Shown here: positions 25,791 to 39,727 of the stretch, one piece after another | Layout of the letters: each line of letters opens with the position of its first letter | Numbering within the stretch: the stretch's first letter is position 1 | From: Anoplopoma fimbria | Taxonomy: Eukaryota > Chordata > Actinopteri > Perciformes > Anoplopomatidae | Reading direction: 5' to 3' | NCBI RefSeq assembly: GCF_027596085.1 | Contig: NC_072449.1 | Coordinates: 22,938,334-23,002,333, forward strand | Length of the DNA stretch: 64,000 nucleotides | Notes under the pieces: model-generated | What the model was told of the DNA's origin: nothing | Database searches by the model: none | The model's input: only the letters and a program-made list of their open reading frames with translations | Program-made: the position numbers and the translations under genes

Positions 25791-28587
25791 TGGGAGCAGG
25801 CGTCTATATTTGATAAGTTGGGAAGGAGAATGTGTTGTTCGTTCAAGAATTTCTCATCAAGAAATCTCTTACTGCTGACAAACTCAACACAACTAGTTAA
25901 ACTATCTAAGAACATTTGCGTTTCCTCTATAATTGATGCCAAATATAGTTCTTACCAGAAATATTTCTGGAAAGTTGTGAAATCATGGACTCTGATACAG
26001 GAATTTCATAACTAATGACTTGCATCTGCAGACCTCATCATTTAAATAAATTCGATGAAATTGGAGTTACAGGGCAGAGACATACAGCTTCTGTCTTTGA
26101 GCACGGAACAAGAGAAGAACATTTTTATTTAAAAAAAAGAAAATTCATAGAAGGCCATGTACAGTTATCGCCCAGTTTTTAATTTGAATAAAACTCTGTT
26201 CTGATCTTCTGACAAAGTGCCTCTCTGGATCTCTTATCGCTGGGTACAAAGAGAATGAAATATGCTGATGTAGTGATTTTGTCAATGACCTTGAGGCTAG
26301 CCAGGGACAGACCCTCACAAACCTACTTAATCCTCTCTGCCTTTCTAAGTCCGGAGAAATAACACAGATTTACCAGAGCAGTCTGGAAGCCCCCTATGCT
26401 TAAGCAGAGCTCTAATTGAAAGCAACGAAGGGCGACATTTGCAGCTGATGGGCCTGATCACTGGGCCAGCAGTGTCTAATTATCATATCATATTCTGAAC
26501 ACATTTCAATACCACACTGGCAACACTCCCAAAGCCAACACTTTGAAGCTGTGTACGCATTATGCAGAACAATAGAATGGAGTTTAAAAATCAAAGAGAG
26601 TTTTGTGTTTTATCTCTTTCTCTTTAAAAACAACGTTGTCATTCACACTGTTTTGTGGAAAACAAAGTTTACAAAGTCAAGCCACTCCAACAAAAGAAGA
26701 CACCACAAGTGTGTCCCCCTCACATCCACATGCGCCCTCCCACTCAGTGGGAAGCTGCAGGGTGTCTGAGGTCGGGTTCAAACTCGTCTCACTGCCTCGC
26801 TCTATGCTCTTGCCCCGCGGCGCAGGCATCAGTCAGATAAACACACACCCACACCGACATGCAGTGCTGCACACTGCAATAACACTCACACATACGTGCT
26901 CTTAAAGGCACACATTTTTTACATATGATCCTAATAGACCATTCTTCCGTGATACACAAGTACACCAGCGCACATGGGTGTATCAGTGCGCCTGTAAAGC
27001 TTCCAAGTAGGTTTGTAGCACCCACGCAAGTGTCAGACCCCAGCTGTGTTTACAGAAAACAAACCCCACTGATGATCTCAGAGGCCATGGCCAAATGCCA
27101 GACATCTGTGTGTACTAATGCTATATCTGAATTTACACACACTGTGTACAATTCTTCACAGCATACGAGTGTTAAGGTTCGTATGCAAGTAATTAAGAGA
27201 CACCGCAGGCACAGATCATTTTGGGATTTTTGGTTGTTTTGCTTCCATAACATGTCATCTTTAAGACCAGTAGAAAGAAAACATCCAAAAGACATTTTAT
27301 CTTACTTCACTTGGTTTATTGGCGCCTGTCAATTTCTCCTAAATTCACTAAAAGTTAGCATTAGATAATAACTCATTTGTATATTTAAACAGACAATTTC
27401 ATAAAAGTTGTAATACAAATAATAATTGTCTTAATGTAAGTAATCCACTTGGGAAGTTTCATGTTAATATAAGTTAAAAAAAAATGTTTTTAAGTAAAAC
27501 ATTTTTTCACCTGTACTGTCTTGCCAAATGTATAGAATTATACAATAAAGGCTGTTTCCAAATTGAGGTTTCTGTCACACTCACATGCCAACAATCTCCA
27601 CTGCAGTGCACCAATGTTTCAAGTTATATTCCTATCTATATTCTGAAGGTTTTTACAAAGGGGTTTTAGCATTCATAGCCTGATTTATATAACATTTTAT
27701 TCTTAATATATAGGCTTGAACAGATATCCAAAATTCTTTCAACTCTCTTGTGTCAACAAAAATAAAACAATGATTTTGTACGTGGCTTTATCTAATGTTC
27801 AGATTTGTGTTTTGTAAATGTAGGCAAATAAGTACATGTTTGGTAAAATAATGCCTCGATATACATTTTTAGAAAAACATGCTATACAAAAAATTATTCC
27901 TGAATGTAAGTTATCAACCAGGTAAGTTTCATGGCGATATCTATGAGTTCTAATTTCTACCCCTTAACATACCAGTTTAAGGAAACAGATATCATATTGA
28001 TCTCATAGACTGATTGAGCTATGACTAGATAACTGAAAATAAAAGCTATTTCAAATGTAAAGATTTGTTTACTTTGTATTTTGCCTAGATTCATTTGTAA
28101 CAAATTGGATTGTTAGACAAGAGTTTCCATCTCTACACATAACAAATGAAGTTTGCCCAACAGCACTGGTCTGTGCGACAATTAATGCCATAGTGGCCAA
28201 AATTGGACATGCAGGTCACATGATGTCACTGACTTTCTCCTATACACAATCATTTCGTGTATAATCATGAATGCATTACTAAACGTATTAGTTGTTGTGT
28301 GAAAATCATTTTAATTTTCAAATGAACAGGCTAAAACAGTGCACAAGAGTACACACAGAGAAAAAAAGTCAACATAACTTACGGTAATATTTGTTACATA
28401 GCAGTTTGTTAATATTAGCATCTGATCATACCCGACCAGCAAAGAACCAGCAAAGCCCCTAGGGTAGGTTTGTTTAACCACTGATAAATGTTGTTCTCCA
28501 TTTCCTAGGGAAGAACACGTTATCACTTCATGTGGAATGTACATAGACACCTTTTAAAGTCCCAGTCAAACAGAAGTAAAAGCGTTT
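25791..28587. other. Intergenic, nothing recognised
   Basis: No exon or clear repeat. Open frames at 26603-26905 and 26925-27368 have no family resemblance and overlap each other in different frames. Confidence 0.45.
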
Positions 28588-28652
28588 TTAAGATAAGATA
28601 AAATAAGATAATCCTTTATTAGTCCCGCAGCGGGGAAATTTGCAAGGAAATT
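28588..28652 (-). mobile_element. Retroelement 3' tail fragment (GATA/ATCT type)
   Basis: Starts with an AAGATAAGATA-like tract and continues 'atcctttattagtcccgca' and 'cggggaaattt'. This is the reverse complement of the usual fish LINE tail that ends in ATCT repeats. Only the tail is present. Confidence 0.5.
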
Positions 28653-31600
28653 AGCTTTTTTGAGATGATCAGAATCAGTCAGACGCCCTCCACACCTGGT
28701 GCAAATGACTGTACAGAAGGATTCATATGGTTAATGTTCAGGTAAGGCACAAAAAACTACAACCGTGGTCAGGGCTAAAAAAAAATAATGTTGGCTGCTG
28801 GGAAATCAGGGTCTGAGGAAATCACTATTCAGTGATGCATCACAAGCTTTTTACTGTGTTACACAAATGACTTAATTTTGCTCAAAGGAAAAAGGCTATA
28901 TTTAGTTTATTGTCAATAAAGGGATTTGCTGAGAAAACAGAATAAGCTGAATAAGCTTACCGGGCATCTAATGTCAGAAGTTGAGTAAGCATGCAGTTTA
29001 AACAAAATGTTATATCAAAGTGGAATGTTCCTTTGAGATGCTCGTCAGCTTATTTTTCTTGAAATGTGCCAGACTTGTGCAGGACTGGAGACTGCAGTCT
29101 GCATGAATACCAATATCTCTGAAGGACTTTTTATTTTACAAAATATGGTCATCTCTACAAAAACAATAAAGAATGTGAAAAACCAAATACTCCACTGCAG
29201 TTCCTTCAACCATCCATATGCTGCTCCCTGACAGTACTTCAATACTATGAGGCTGTTGTATCACAAATTTTGCGAACAGAGGGAAGGCAAATGACAGTAA
29301 AGGCAGGAAAGACGTGACTTTGTTCACACTATCGCTGCCTCTCACGTTAGGGGGCAGATCTGCATTGATTTTGTGTCAAGGGAATCAGGCCCTGCTTTAA
29401 TTGGGTGTGTGCATTTGCAGTCCTCCAAGCTAATTGCACCAGGCCATGGCAGCTCAAGACGTGCTGCTGGGACCGGACCAGCGTGACACTCGACAGTTCC
29501 GGCCTGGTTTCACAGCCAACAGAGGCTGCAGCTCTGTGCAGAATAATCGCTCCAGGTCAAGGTGGCAGAGGACCAGCCCTGTTTTATCACTGATGTGTCT
29601 CTGGAGTGAAAACATTGTAATGCCAATAACATCCTGGGAGGCAAGTGTTTTGGTCAATAGCTGATGTGCAAAGGCAGAAAAACATCCTTGTTCATGTAAG
29701 TAGACTGCTGCAGGTGATAGTGAGTAAACGGATGTGGCAGGATTGATCTTTAGGTGGACTTTTTATCCCACTATATACACAGAATGGATAAAGCTATGAA
29801 TGACTAAGTTACCTACCATAAAAGACCAACTTAACAGCAGCAACACACGTCCTTTGTGTCCTATTTAAAGCTATAATATGAGACATTTGTCTTGCTGTTT
29901 GTAAACACACAGCATTCAGCGAAAATGTTTCACATTTAAAGCTAAAACCTTCAAGTATGAAAACTTCCACGCTCAGCGATGGTTGGTGTTTCAGTGCAAC
30001 AGACTTTTTAGTTAGAGAGAGGAAAGTGAAACAATTCTTTTTAGACTTGTGTTAAGTTCCTCTTTAAAAGGTACCCTGCAAAGATGTCTTCTTTTTCATT
30101 CACCTTCTCAATAAACCTATTTATTGTATCCTTGAGACTTTACAAGCAAGTTGAATGCCTTTTGTATTGTTTTAATTCATAGTTAGCAGATTGTGATGTT
30201 GCTAGCAGAGCGTGAGAAGCAGACCCGCTCACTAAAACATTGCTCCATATGGTAGCTTAGTGGTTTAAAAACTCCATAGAGCACCTTTAAGTCTCCTGTC
30301 AGGTGTGTAGAGTTGGACCGTAGCCTCACCTTGCACAGTCCAAAACCTACTAACCTTCTCTTGGCTTTGGGAGAGCATAGCTGGCCTTGACAGATGTGCA
30401 ACCAACATGTGAGGGAGTTCTGTGTGCTCCCTAGTCCACTATCTAATGCAGAACATGATATTAGGACAGGGGAGGAATACCAACAGCCCTCTGGATTTCT
30501 AACAAACCTGGCATGCCAAAGGAATGCTCCATCTCCATCTATCTTTAATGTAGATCCATAGTATAGATAATGCAAATTCACTGGAGAAAAAAAAAACATA
30601 TGTACGAAACTAACAAGAGGTATTATTTAACACTTTTTAATATTTTAAGGCCTTGGTTTGTGCTGTCTATACTGGTTACTTTATGTTATGAAGTATTTGT
30701 GTTGTTTTGTCGATTCTTGACATTTATATATAAAGGGATGCATATTTTTTCTTGTAATGGCAGTGAGCTATCACTCTACTCCATGTTTTTGATTAACTGA
30801 AATGTTGCCTCAGAAACCTAAGTTTATAAGATAAAGTTTTTAAAGGATTTTTTACTGAATGCAGAGGGTTAACTGTCTAGAAGGAAAACATGTAAAAATA
30901 AAAATGCTGGCTAAGAGGAGTCTCAGTGACAAGTGTGATGAATGGGAAGATAGATGAAAAGATAAACAGAGCACAAAGAAAATGAAAAATGGTAAGGACT
31001 TTGCTTTTCATTTTAATTTAATGGCAAGTAATGGCCAGCCATCTTTATTATTAATGTTTGTGGCGCGTGCTATTAAAATGTGAAAATGTACCCGAAAGTC
31101 TCCTTTGCCGTCTACCTGGGGGTTTGAGCTGGAGAATCAGGCTTCCACATCACTGACAGCAAACGGTGAGGCAGCGTTGTGAGTGCCACTCAGTCACAGG
31201 GGACTATGGGTACCGCTACTCATGCCAGCGTGCCGTTCTATCCTTGCGCTCTAAAAATAAGATGTTAAACCCTTAGAAAAAAAGGCGGCCTCCCATCTCA
31301 CTTGGTTTGCTAAGTCGTCTCAACAGGGAGACTCTAAGAGATTCCATCTATCCCATCAGCTCCGGTGCAACTCTTCTCTATCCAACAACGCTCGGAAGGC
31401 AACTGTCAGAATCCCCCCCAAAAAACTGTGTTACACATTGAAATTATTACCTCCGTAGTGCTTCACATCAGTCGGCGTGGAAGGTTGTGTGCAGAAAATA
31501 CATATTTTCAAGGTCTTTTCATGAAGGAAGGTTTTTGATCAAAGAACTCAAAATATATCTGGATGGCTGTGATGCCATGAATTTGTAAACCCAAACCAAA

Positions 31601-34600
31601 AGGAACGCAGAGATTCCTGCAAATACAGCGGGTGGAAACAGCTCTCTTTGGTGGGTAACACAACATTTTTAGGGCCACCAAGGGGGCTCTTTGGTTGCAG
31701 GAAAGCTTTTATGACCCATACTTTTGCTATGTAAAGCCTACAGAAGACCGATGCTGTAGTTCAAAGTGACAAGAGTGCCACCCCAGTCTTTGCACTTCTG
31801 TCAACAGTGAAAAAAAATGAGCAAAAATGGAAATCACCTCTGCTTCCTGTCCGTTCTTCTTATGTGTCCTCTGTAGCCCCATCACAGTCAATTAAATTCA
31901 AGCTTGTCAGATCAAACAGGCTTTCTCTGCCTTCCCCTCTTTCTCTCACACACATATAACAATCCCCCACAAGGACATAAGGAAGCGGGGGGGGGTTCAC
32001 GGTGAGGAGAAAAAAGCTGACATTTGCGGACAAGCGTCGGCTCTGCCCAGGGATGCTTTGAGGCATGCACACACTGTCCAGTGCACTCAATTAGCGACAT
32101 GCTCTCTGAAAGCCTTTGATCTGCTTTCATATGATGTGGACATGGCTCAGCATTTATTGTGCAACACCTACAGAGGCACATACACACACATATGCAATGT
32201 CCACCCACTCACGACCACTACAACACAATGCCTTACATAGGCACCCACAGTCCAGTGCTAGAAAGATACTGATACTGTTAATGTGCAACATCTATTTTAT
32301 GGCTAAATGACATCATCACTGCTGCACTACTACTGTTTTTAGTGTGTACGTGTTATTTGTCCTCTTTCCAGGTCTCCATGGCGCACCAAAGTTGCTCACC
32401 ATCTTCATTGATTTATAGTTGCACTCATGTTTTGTTTACTTCCTGTAGAAGAACAATTTTAGCAGAGTGTGTTGTCTATAAATCGGCGAGCTGCTGGTTT
32501 GATCTCCCCATTGTCCTCTAAACTGCTGTTTCTAAGGTCAAAAATGTACTCTAAACCTCAATAAAGTGGAATGGATTCTGAAGTGCAAATTAACAGTATG
32601 ATGAAAACAACAATAAAAAATGCATTCAAACTAGCCTGTTCGCATCAGCCTCAACAAGTGGCACAGTAGTATGAATAATTTAAATAATTACTAATAAACG
32701 AATGTGCAGATTTACCTACGCCATATCTATTTCGATATTAATTATTAAAACCTTCGTTTATGCTTTCCATATATAATTATTAGCGTTCTTTTTTAAGATT
32801 TTTGAGACTGTCTATGAAATAAATTTACTGGCAATTTATTTTAAAAATGAAGACTAAATCACTGAATGAAGATTTGTATCTCATAAACCAGATCTTTTTT
32901 TGGCCTTGTACATTCCCAGGTAAGAATACACGAGACACAGAGGGGTTTTCTGTGTGAAGGTCAGGGAAAGGTCAGTGTGTATAGAAACCCTGATCATTAG
33001 CTTCACTTCCTTCTTGGCTCTTTACTGTAGTTTTCACTTCACTGCCAGTTAAACACAGGCAAACACATACACCTCAATATAAGGCATAACTTTAGTTTCA
33101 GTCAAGTTCAATCTACTGAGAGTGATTTCTGTAACCCTTGTAACTCTGTCCCATACGACTGATGAAATGAAAAACCTAAATACATTTTTAATTGCTGTAC
33201 ATAATGATTCATCTGTTATACTGACAAGGCTGGCAGATGATATCTGCGGCAGTGAGTAGTTTAATAAAAACATGATTGCTTAAAATGTTTCTTTTGATAT
33301 CGACTGGGATTCGGTTGGATCCTATCCTAATAGTGCTAAAATCTGACTTTCTTAAATTAGCAAACAAAATGTTATATACTTGAAGGACCAAGCAAAATTC
33401 ATATTTAGTTTAAGGAAGCAATAATTTGACTTTGGCACATTGTCAAGGATAAAACAAAGGCAGTTGAAGAAGCCATCCATCCTCAAATGTGTATTTATTA
33501 TTTATCAATTATTTCATCTTATTAGACATTTTATGTGAAATGCCACAATTAGCATATGACTTCTTGAGGGGACATGAAGGGGACACTTTACAGCCATAAT
33601 CAGCCTGCTTATGACAGAGATCAGGTCAAATGTCTTTCAGCATAGCCATGCTGCGCTAAGCATTTTGTCAGAACGTGTCACAAAAACATACATTTAACAC
33701 GACAGAGGCCTCCAACTTGGAGGTGAGAGGTTTCATCACAGCCACTCAAAACTCCAAATGTGGCCTATTTAAGATGTATGGGGTCAAGAGGGAATGATTT
33801 GCGCTAATCGTGAAGCTAATTTTAATCAGAGACTCACCAATTAAAAGGCTAAAAAACTAAAATATGATTCAAGGGGTACGGCACACTATACAGTTGTATT
33901 TTATTTCCAGTCATGAGCCGCAGCTTATGTAGCATCTTACTTAATATTCCTCTCTCAGAAGGGAAAACAATGTGTAAACAGTGACTGAAGAGCTCTCCTG
34001 TATTCCCATTGTTCAAAAATGAGAGTGCTCAGTTCTCCTCATGGGCCTTTCATAAAAACACTTTGACAGTTTGCGTTAACTTCAGAGGCGCCCACCCCTC
34101 CTCTACCTATTTCATGGACTCTTGACATCAAAAATACAAGGATTAACTTGTTTTCCCCCTAAAGCAAGTGGAATTCTTTTTAAAAACAAAAACACATTCT
34201 CTGCTTAGTTTCCTGTGACAACTAAAGTGTGTTATTTTACATGGGAACTTTAATTAAGCTCAACAATTTATTTGTCCACATTGTGAGGCTTGCTTAGCTT
34301 TTAGTTGCGTGCCGTGAATGTGACTGCAATACATTCCTAAGCATGCTGGCAAAAGTCTTTAAATCATTTTTTTGTAATTCCATCAGTGCAAAACTTTGGC
34401 TTCAAACATTGCAACATGGTTACTTAGGTTTGTTTACTGAAAAAAAAAAAGCAATTATTATGTGAAGCGAAAGCTGGAATCCCCTACAACTTGCAGACAC
34501 TAACATGGTGGGGAACTGATTTATAGCTTTTAGGTCAAACAAACTATTGTACATTGACATTAAGAGAAGCATGTTCATCATAATGAGAGACAATGTACTG

Positions 34601-36248
34601 CATGCAGAAAAATAAATATATCACAGCAGAGTAATGTATTTGCTGATTGTCTTATTTTAAACAAATAGCGATTAGAAAGCTGCTGTACTGGATGAATAAA
34701 GTTACAATGGTTGTAGACAAATAGACTTTTTTGCTTAGTAAGGTTCCTAACTGAGTGAAATGACCATGACTAAGTGGCAGCCATTAGAAGAGCTGGTTGA
34801 ATTCTCTAAAAGCTAAGGAAAAGTTGCTTCATTGTTTCCTTTCTTATCTCCTTTAGCATAGAGTACACCTGATCCTTTACCAAAGGAAGGTAGATAATGC
34901 AGTCCCACAATTCCTTGTGACAGCAACATTAAAGTGACGTACAATTCGGCTGTTCACGAAAATAAACAATATGCCTATCTTGCATTGATTAAACAATTAT
35001 TTTCATACAGTAACATACTAATTATAATTAATGTTTCTAAATATGAATGGACAGTGATAACAATTTCACTTTATTTTGATTAATTTATTTTTGAAATGAA
35101 CAACAATAAATCAAAGCATTTAGTACAGCAAAATGTCGATAAACAAATACTCAAAACAGCATTACCATAAATAATTGCTAAAAAAAAGGGCTAAAAGGAG
35201 TAGAAAGAAGTATACACTTATATATGGTCCTACCCTTCCTCAAAAACAATCAACTCAATATTTATCATATAAACTTTTGTGACTGGTAGCATATTTTCCT
35301 TTTTTGAATTAAGTTCCAACATTGGAAATGAGGTCATATTTTTCACCGGGTTGCCCACCTTGAAGAAAGAATAATCCTTTTGTTAGTCACATGACGTTTG
35401 CATGTTACAACAGCAAAAGGGACTCTGCAATCACAAGAAGCAACCGTTAAACAAATCATGATAATTAAACAGTAAACGCTTAATATAATAAGTAGACAGA
35501 CTGAACAGTTGAATTTACATTATTGCACATTGGACCTGCTGTAGCTGTCTTTCATACAGCAGCCTGTGGAGGAGCTGTTAATATAACCTGCATGATACAT
35601 CAACATAGATTACAGGGGGCAGAGAATAAATTGTGCTTTCTGTAATCCATCTTTGAAACGTTGTAGTTTTACCACGGCAGATCCTTGTCAATAACATCCA
35701 CCTTCACATTATAATTATGTAGTCTAGTGCAAGTACCATGGGATTCTATTAGCAGCGCTGTTGTATCTTCCTGAATCCTTATGAATTCTCCTTTACATCT
35801 TTCCTTGACCTCATGACGTTTTCCTTAGAGGACAAGGAAAAAAGGATTTTTTTTATTCACCACAAATAATCTCGAAAACAGCCACTTAAACATAGCTGAC
35901 CATTTAACAACTAAAGAGACAGATATTTCCCGGAGCCAGAAAGGAGAACGGCTATTGCACTTACATTCTCCAAGTGGTAAGAAACACGGCCATATCAACT
36001 TTAAAATTGATATGTAGACCTTGTTTGGCCTGCTCCCAAGGGGCAGGTTTATTATTTAATAAAATAATATTTATGCAGGCCTACATCAAAAAGGAATTCA
36101 TAGAATCAAATGCCCCACAGTAAAAAGATAAAAAATAAAAATAATGAGACGTCAGTGGTCTTGGGTTCTGTTAAGCTCTCACTTTGGAGACACTGCCTAG
36201 GGCACCAGACTAACAGAGGCATTTAATCAATCCACATAATACACATGA
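28653..36248. other. Intergenic, nothing firmly recognised
   Basis: No supported gene. The stretch 30200-30300, with 'ctccatagagcacctttaa', resembles the end of a fish dispersed repeat but the rest of that element is not clear. The AT-rich section at 32560-32880 holds no coding signal. Confidence 0.4.
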
Positions 36249-36270
36249 ACACACACACACACACACACAC
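36249..36270. repeat. Short (CA)n repeat
   Basis: About 22 bp of alternating AC, seen directly. Confidence 0.9.
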
Positions 36271-37871
36271 GTATTGTAGTATTGTATCATCCTCTTCCAT
36301 ATACACACAAACACCAAAGTCACTGAAGAATGCCACAAAATAATCAATGGCTGCAATAATAAAGTGGCAGCCTTGGCAGAGCTTTTCTAATCCTGTGCAA
36401 AAAAATTTTTATTTGGGGTTAATGAGGGAGCATTTACAGTAACAACACAGATGCAGTCAACCCAATCCAGGCGCCCAGTGGCTGCCAATTAACACAGCCT
36501 GGAGCCCAATTGTCCCATTGATCAGAAGGGCTGGACCGGGTCACTGTGTGGGACCTCATCATGAGTAGAGGTCGCCATCCATATTGGTTTTGTAATCAAA
36601 GAGATAGCAAAAGACTTACAGAGCATTTCAGGGTAAAAGCCAAGATAAATCACAATAGCTCTGGTTATGTAAAGAAATCAAGAAATATGCATGTGTGTGG
36701 TGGTGTATTATGGGGAAGATGAAATTCTCTAAAAGGGTTTACTTTGTGTCTATTCAATGTTAAAAAAAAAAAAATCAGGTTAGGTTTCATTTTTGCCTTC
36801 ATCATTCAGCCAATACTTGGGACAGTCAGAATTATCTCTGCTCTTCTTGCTGTCCTGGCAGGGACATCTCTTTATTCACACCTAATGACTGATAATACAT
36901 CTTAACCCAATCACTCCATTTCTACTGAGCCCATAGTCCAGTGAAAAGCCTTTTCAAGTCATAATCAATTTTAGCTGAATCAATAACTCCTGGTGGAAGA
37001 GCGAACACGGGGACTACATTCTCACTGCCTTGTCATCCTGACAGTTCGCTCTATCCGTCACTGTTGTCTGTTATCCGACTCAGCTCTATTATCTGCTGCT
37101 TGATGTTATCTACGCAGACACACGCGCGCACAACATGCGTAATTAAGTCAGCACCGTGCTCTATTGCATCTGTCTTTCAAACCCCCCCCTTTCAACATGC
37201 TGAATTTAGTTACCATGTTGGACACCGTGTGCTTTTTTTTTTATAAACTCTCACTCCACAGCTCCACTGCACACAAGATACCCTTTTTTTCTAAAATCAA
37301 CATTCCCTGCAAACCAATAAAAGATGTGATTATATCATCTTTAAAATCACATCTGCACATGTTGACACAAGACTGCATTTCCATGGCGAATACAAAATAT
37401 GTTTGCTTTTCCCCGTCTTCGAGCAGCGTAGCTTTACAGCTGGGGGTTTAGCTTCTCGTGTCATTTGTTCCCGATACTCCGTCTGTCAGCTGAAGATAAT
37501 TGAAATTGTGTCATTAAACAATTTAGATATTTGTGGGGAAGGAGTTTGTTTATCGCATTTACTACTGCGGTATTTCAGTGACAGATAATGAGGGTTTTGG
37601 CCGGTGTGATGTACAGGATGAGTTAATGCAGGCTGCGAGTGTTTCACATAAATAATTGCTTCTGCCTACATATGTATGAATCTTCTAGGAGAAAAGGAGC
37701 TAATCTAATACTCTTTTTATAAGATACTGTATGTACACAGCCTCTGGTGGTTTTAGTGGAGACGAGGACACAAACAGTTCATCTCTGACCATCCTCCTTC
37801 CTCTTGTTCAAAATGAAGTCTGAAGAGTATAGAAGCGATATTATCTTAATAAACATTTAATTCTGATAATG
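36271..37871. other. Intergenic; moderately complex block at 36400-36570
   Basis: No exon. The part around 36400-36570 is more balanced in base composition than its flanks and contains homeobox- and SOX-like words (CAATTA, CAATTG, CATTGAT). It could be a conserved non-coding element, but this cannot be judged without alignment. Confidence 0.3.
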
Positions 37872-38278
37872 CACTGTAAAAAAACAAAAAACCTTGAGAA
37901 AACTTAAATTATCAAGGCAACATGATGCAAGAGATTTTTAAGTTTTCTCAACTTTTGACTACGGTAGTTGACTTAACTAAGATTTACAAGTTTAGACAAA
38001 AGTTCTGCCAACTTAAATTTTCTTGTTCACCTAATTATGATTTTCCTGTGAGGCTAACAATAAAATGCTTGTTTCAGTGCCATGTATTTCTACCTTCAAC
38101 AAACACAGATATAGTAGTTTAATAAACATAAACTAAATAAATACATATAATAAAAGGGGACACAGCTCAAAGTTAGCTTAAACCTTGTTTATTGCTCTTG
38201 TTAAACAGGTTTTGAACATGAGTTGAAGTACACAATGAGGTCAGTCTGGCCTTAAGTAAACAGATGTTACACATTGTG

Positions 38279-38626
38279 TTAAAAGTGCAAGTTTTCAATG
38301 AGCACAAACCACAATAAACTAAATGGGAATGTTTTCAGAGACCGTATGCGCTGCGAGCATCGAGAGCCAAGCTCGAAAAAGATAGTCTGAATCGCTTCAA
38401 AGGTATACCTCATCTCTTTTGGATAATCAATGTTCATGGCATACAGTAGGCCAAAGAGGTATGCAAAGGCTGTAGAGAGGTCTGGTAGGTCATGAAGCAC
38501 AATGGTCCCTTCCAACACAACAGCCACATCTCGCACATTTGGTGATATGGCAGCATCATCATCTTCAATGGTGGTGAGGATGGCAACAGACACACCTCTG
38601 GGCACTCTTTCTTCAGGGTCAGTGTC
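38279..38626 (-). CDS. SAMD3-like fish family protein, last coding exon
   Basis: This is the C-terminal exon of an uncharacterised multi-copy teleost family, of which many database copies are named sterile alpha motif domain-containing protein 3-like although this part is not a SAM domain. Family landmarks are a GVSVAILT strand, VAVVLEGTIVLHDLPDL, AFAYLFGLLYAMNIDYPKEM and RYTFEAIQ, ending in an SLKT-type motif. The molecular role is unknown. The exon follows a CCTTTTCTCAG acceptor and reads in phase 0 for 115 codons to TAA at 38279-38281. The final residues after SLKT differ from what I remember of the family, so the end may be lineage-specific. Confidence 0.65.
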   Translation of the reverse strand, partial: DTDPEERVPRGVSVAILTTIEDDDAAISPNVRDVAVVLEGTIVLHDLPDLSTAFAYLFGLLYAMNIDYPKEMRYTFEAIQTIFFELGSRCSQRIRSLKTFPFSLLWFVLIENLHF

Positions 38627-39096
38627 CTGAGAAAAGGCAACACATGCATGAATTAGTGCTAGTGAAAATTTAAAGATAAAACACATTTCTACTCATTCTA
38701 ACTATCACTTTAGTACCAGTTCTGACTCTTGCCATTGAGCTTCTGGAAGTTTGAAAAAAACAAATGTTAAAATTGTGACTCACCAGCACGGTTGCTATCA
38801 CCCACCAATGGGACAATTGAGGATTGGATCGTAAATTAAAAACACTCAAGTTGATCGTGAATATCCTAATGTGTGATTTGAAAAAGCTGCCTGGTTGCTA
38901 TTACGGTGGAGTGAAAATTGCCTGATATAAAAAATACAGTAATTATCCTAAGAAATAACAGACTCACACAATGTTACTATTTTTCTTATTTCTGCAAAGG
39001 TGTCTTATGATGTATGATTACCTTATTTAAGATTGTTTGATTGTATTTTAACCGCAAATGACATCCATTTAAAAAAAAATATGTCCTATCTGTGAT

Positions 39097-39097
<1 letters not shown>

Positions 39098-39131
<34 letters not shown>

Positions 39132-39133
39132 TA
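39098..39133. repeat. (AAT)n microsatellite in an intron
   Basis: Imperfect run of TAA/AAT triplets, seen directly, in the intron between the last two exons of the SAMD3-like gene. Confidence 0.9.
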
Positions 39134-39167
39134 AAAAAGTCTATTATCTACAGTTATTATTACTTAC

Positions 39168-39263
39168 CAAACACTGCAGGAGAAACTTGGTTGTGTCGTC
39201 CCGGACAAAGATGGGCAGGCCTCTCAGTGCTGCTATCTTTCGGTGAGACACGATGTCCGTTGT
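39168..39263 (-). CDS. SAMD3-like fish family protein, middle exon
   Basis: A 96-bp phase-0 exon encoding 32 residues including SHRKIAALRGLPIFVRDD and TKFLLQCL, a block that family members carry between the helical middle region and the C-terminal domain. The acceptor is CACTGAAAG and the donor TTG|GTAAGT, both good matches to consensus. The length and phase fit the exons on either side. The function is unknown. Confidence 0.65.
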
Positions 39264-39567
39264 CTTTCAGTGGAAAACACAATAGCATAACAATTAGTAA
39301 AGTGCCATAGTGAATTTACACAAAATCTGACATTATTCATAGTAATGAGGAGGATAAAGCCCAGGTCAGACCCAAATATAATGCTTAAGAAACAAATAAA
39401 CAAAAGAAAACAGCAACAAAAAAAGGCAATTTTACTAGGAAGAAAGGCTTCTGTGGACAAGGCTCCTTAGACTGCTTAAAAGGCAAGTGCTGAAAATGTT
39501 GAGGTCAAAGTGAAGACAGGCAAACAGGTTAACTTTTCATGCCCTTAGCTTCAGGCACTTCGCTCAC

Positions 39568-39727
39568 CTGTTCATCAAGCTTTTCCAGGAGGTCATCCAT
39601 ATTCTGACCAAAAGCTCCTTTCCTCGCCCGGTTAAGTCTCAGCAGGCAAGGCACATATTTTTCAAGGGATGCACTTAAAAGTCCCCAGGAGGTCTTTGCT
39701 GGTGATCCGATGGAATTCTTCAGATAT
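39568..39727 (-). pseudogene. SAMD3-like family exon with a one-base frameshift
   Basis: Reading from the acceptor (TTGTTGTTAAG, exon starts at 39727) gives ISEEFHRITSKDLLGTF, the family's conserved opening. The frame then hits TGA five codons later. From about 39675 the next frame continues as SASLEKYVPCLLRLNRAR and then the FGQNMDDLLEKLDEQ motif to the donor CAG|GTGAGC. One extra base near 39676, in a TTTTAA context, explains both. The exon is 160 bp, and without that base 159 bp or 53 codons, which keeps phase 0 with its neighbours. This is either a young disabling mutation or a consensus error. Confidence 0.65.

Noticed and set aside
26700..26790. tRNA-like B box (GGTTCAAACTC)
   Set aside because: No matching A box at a suitable distance and no acceptor-stem pairing could be found.
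29405..29664. Overlapping open frames on both strands
   Set aside because: Mutually overlapping frames with no recognisable motif or splice support.
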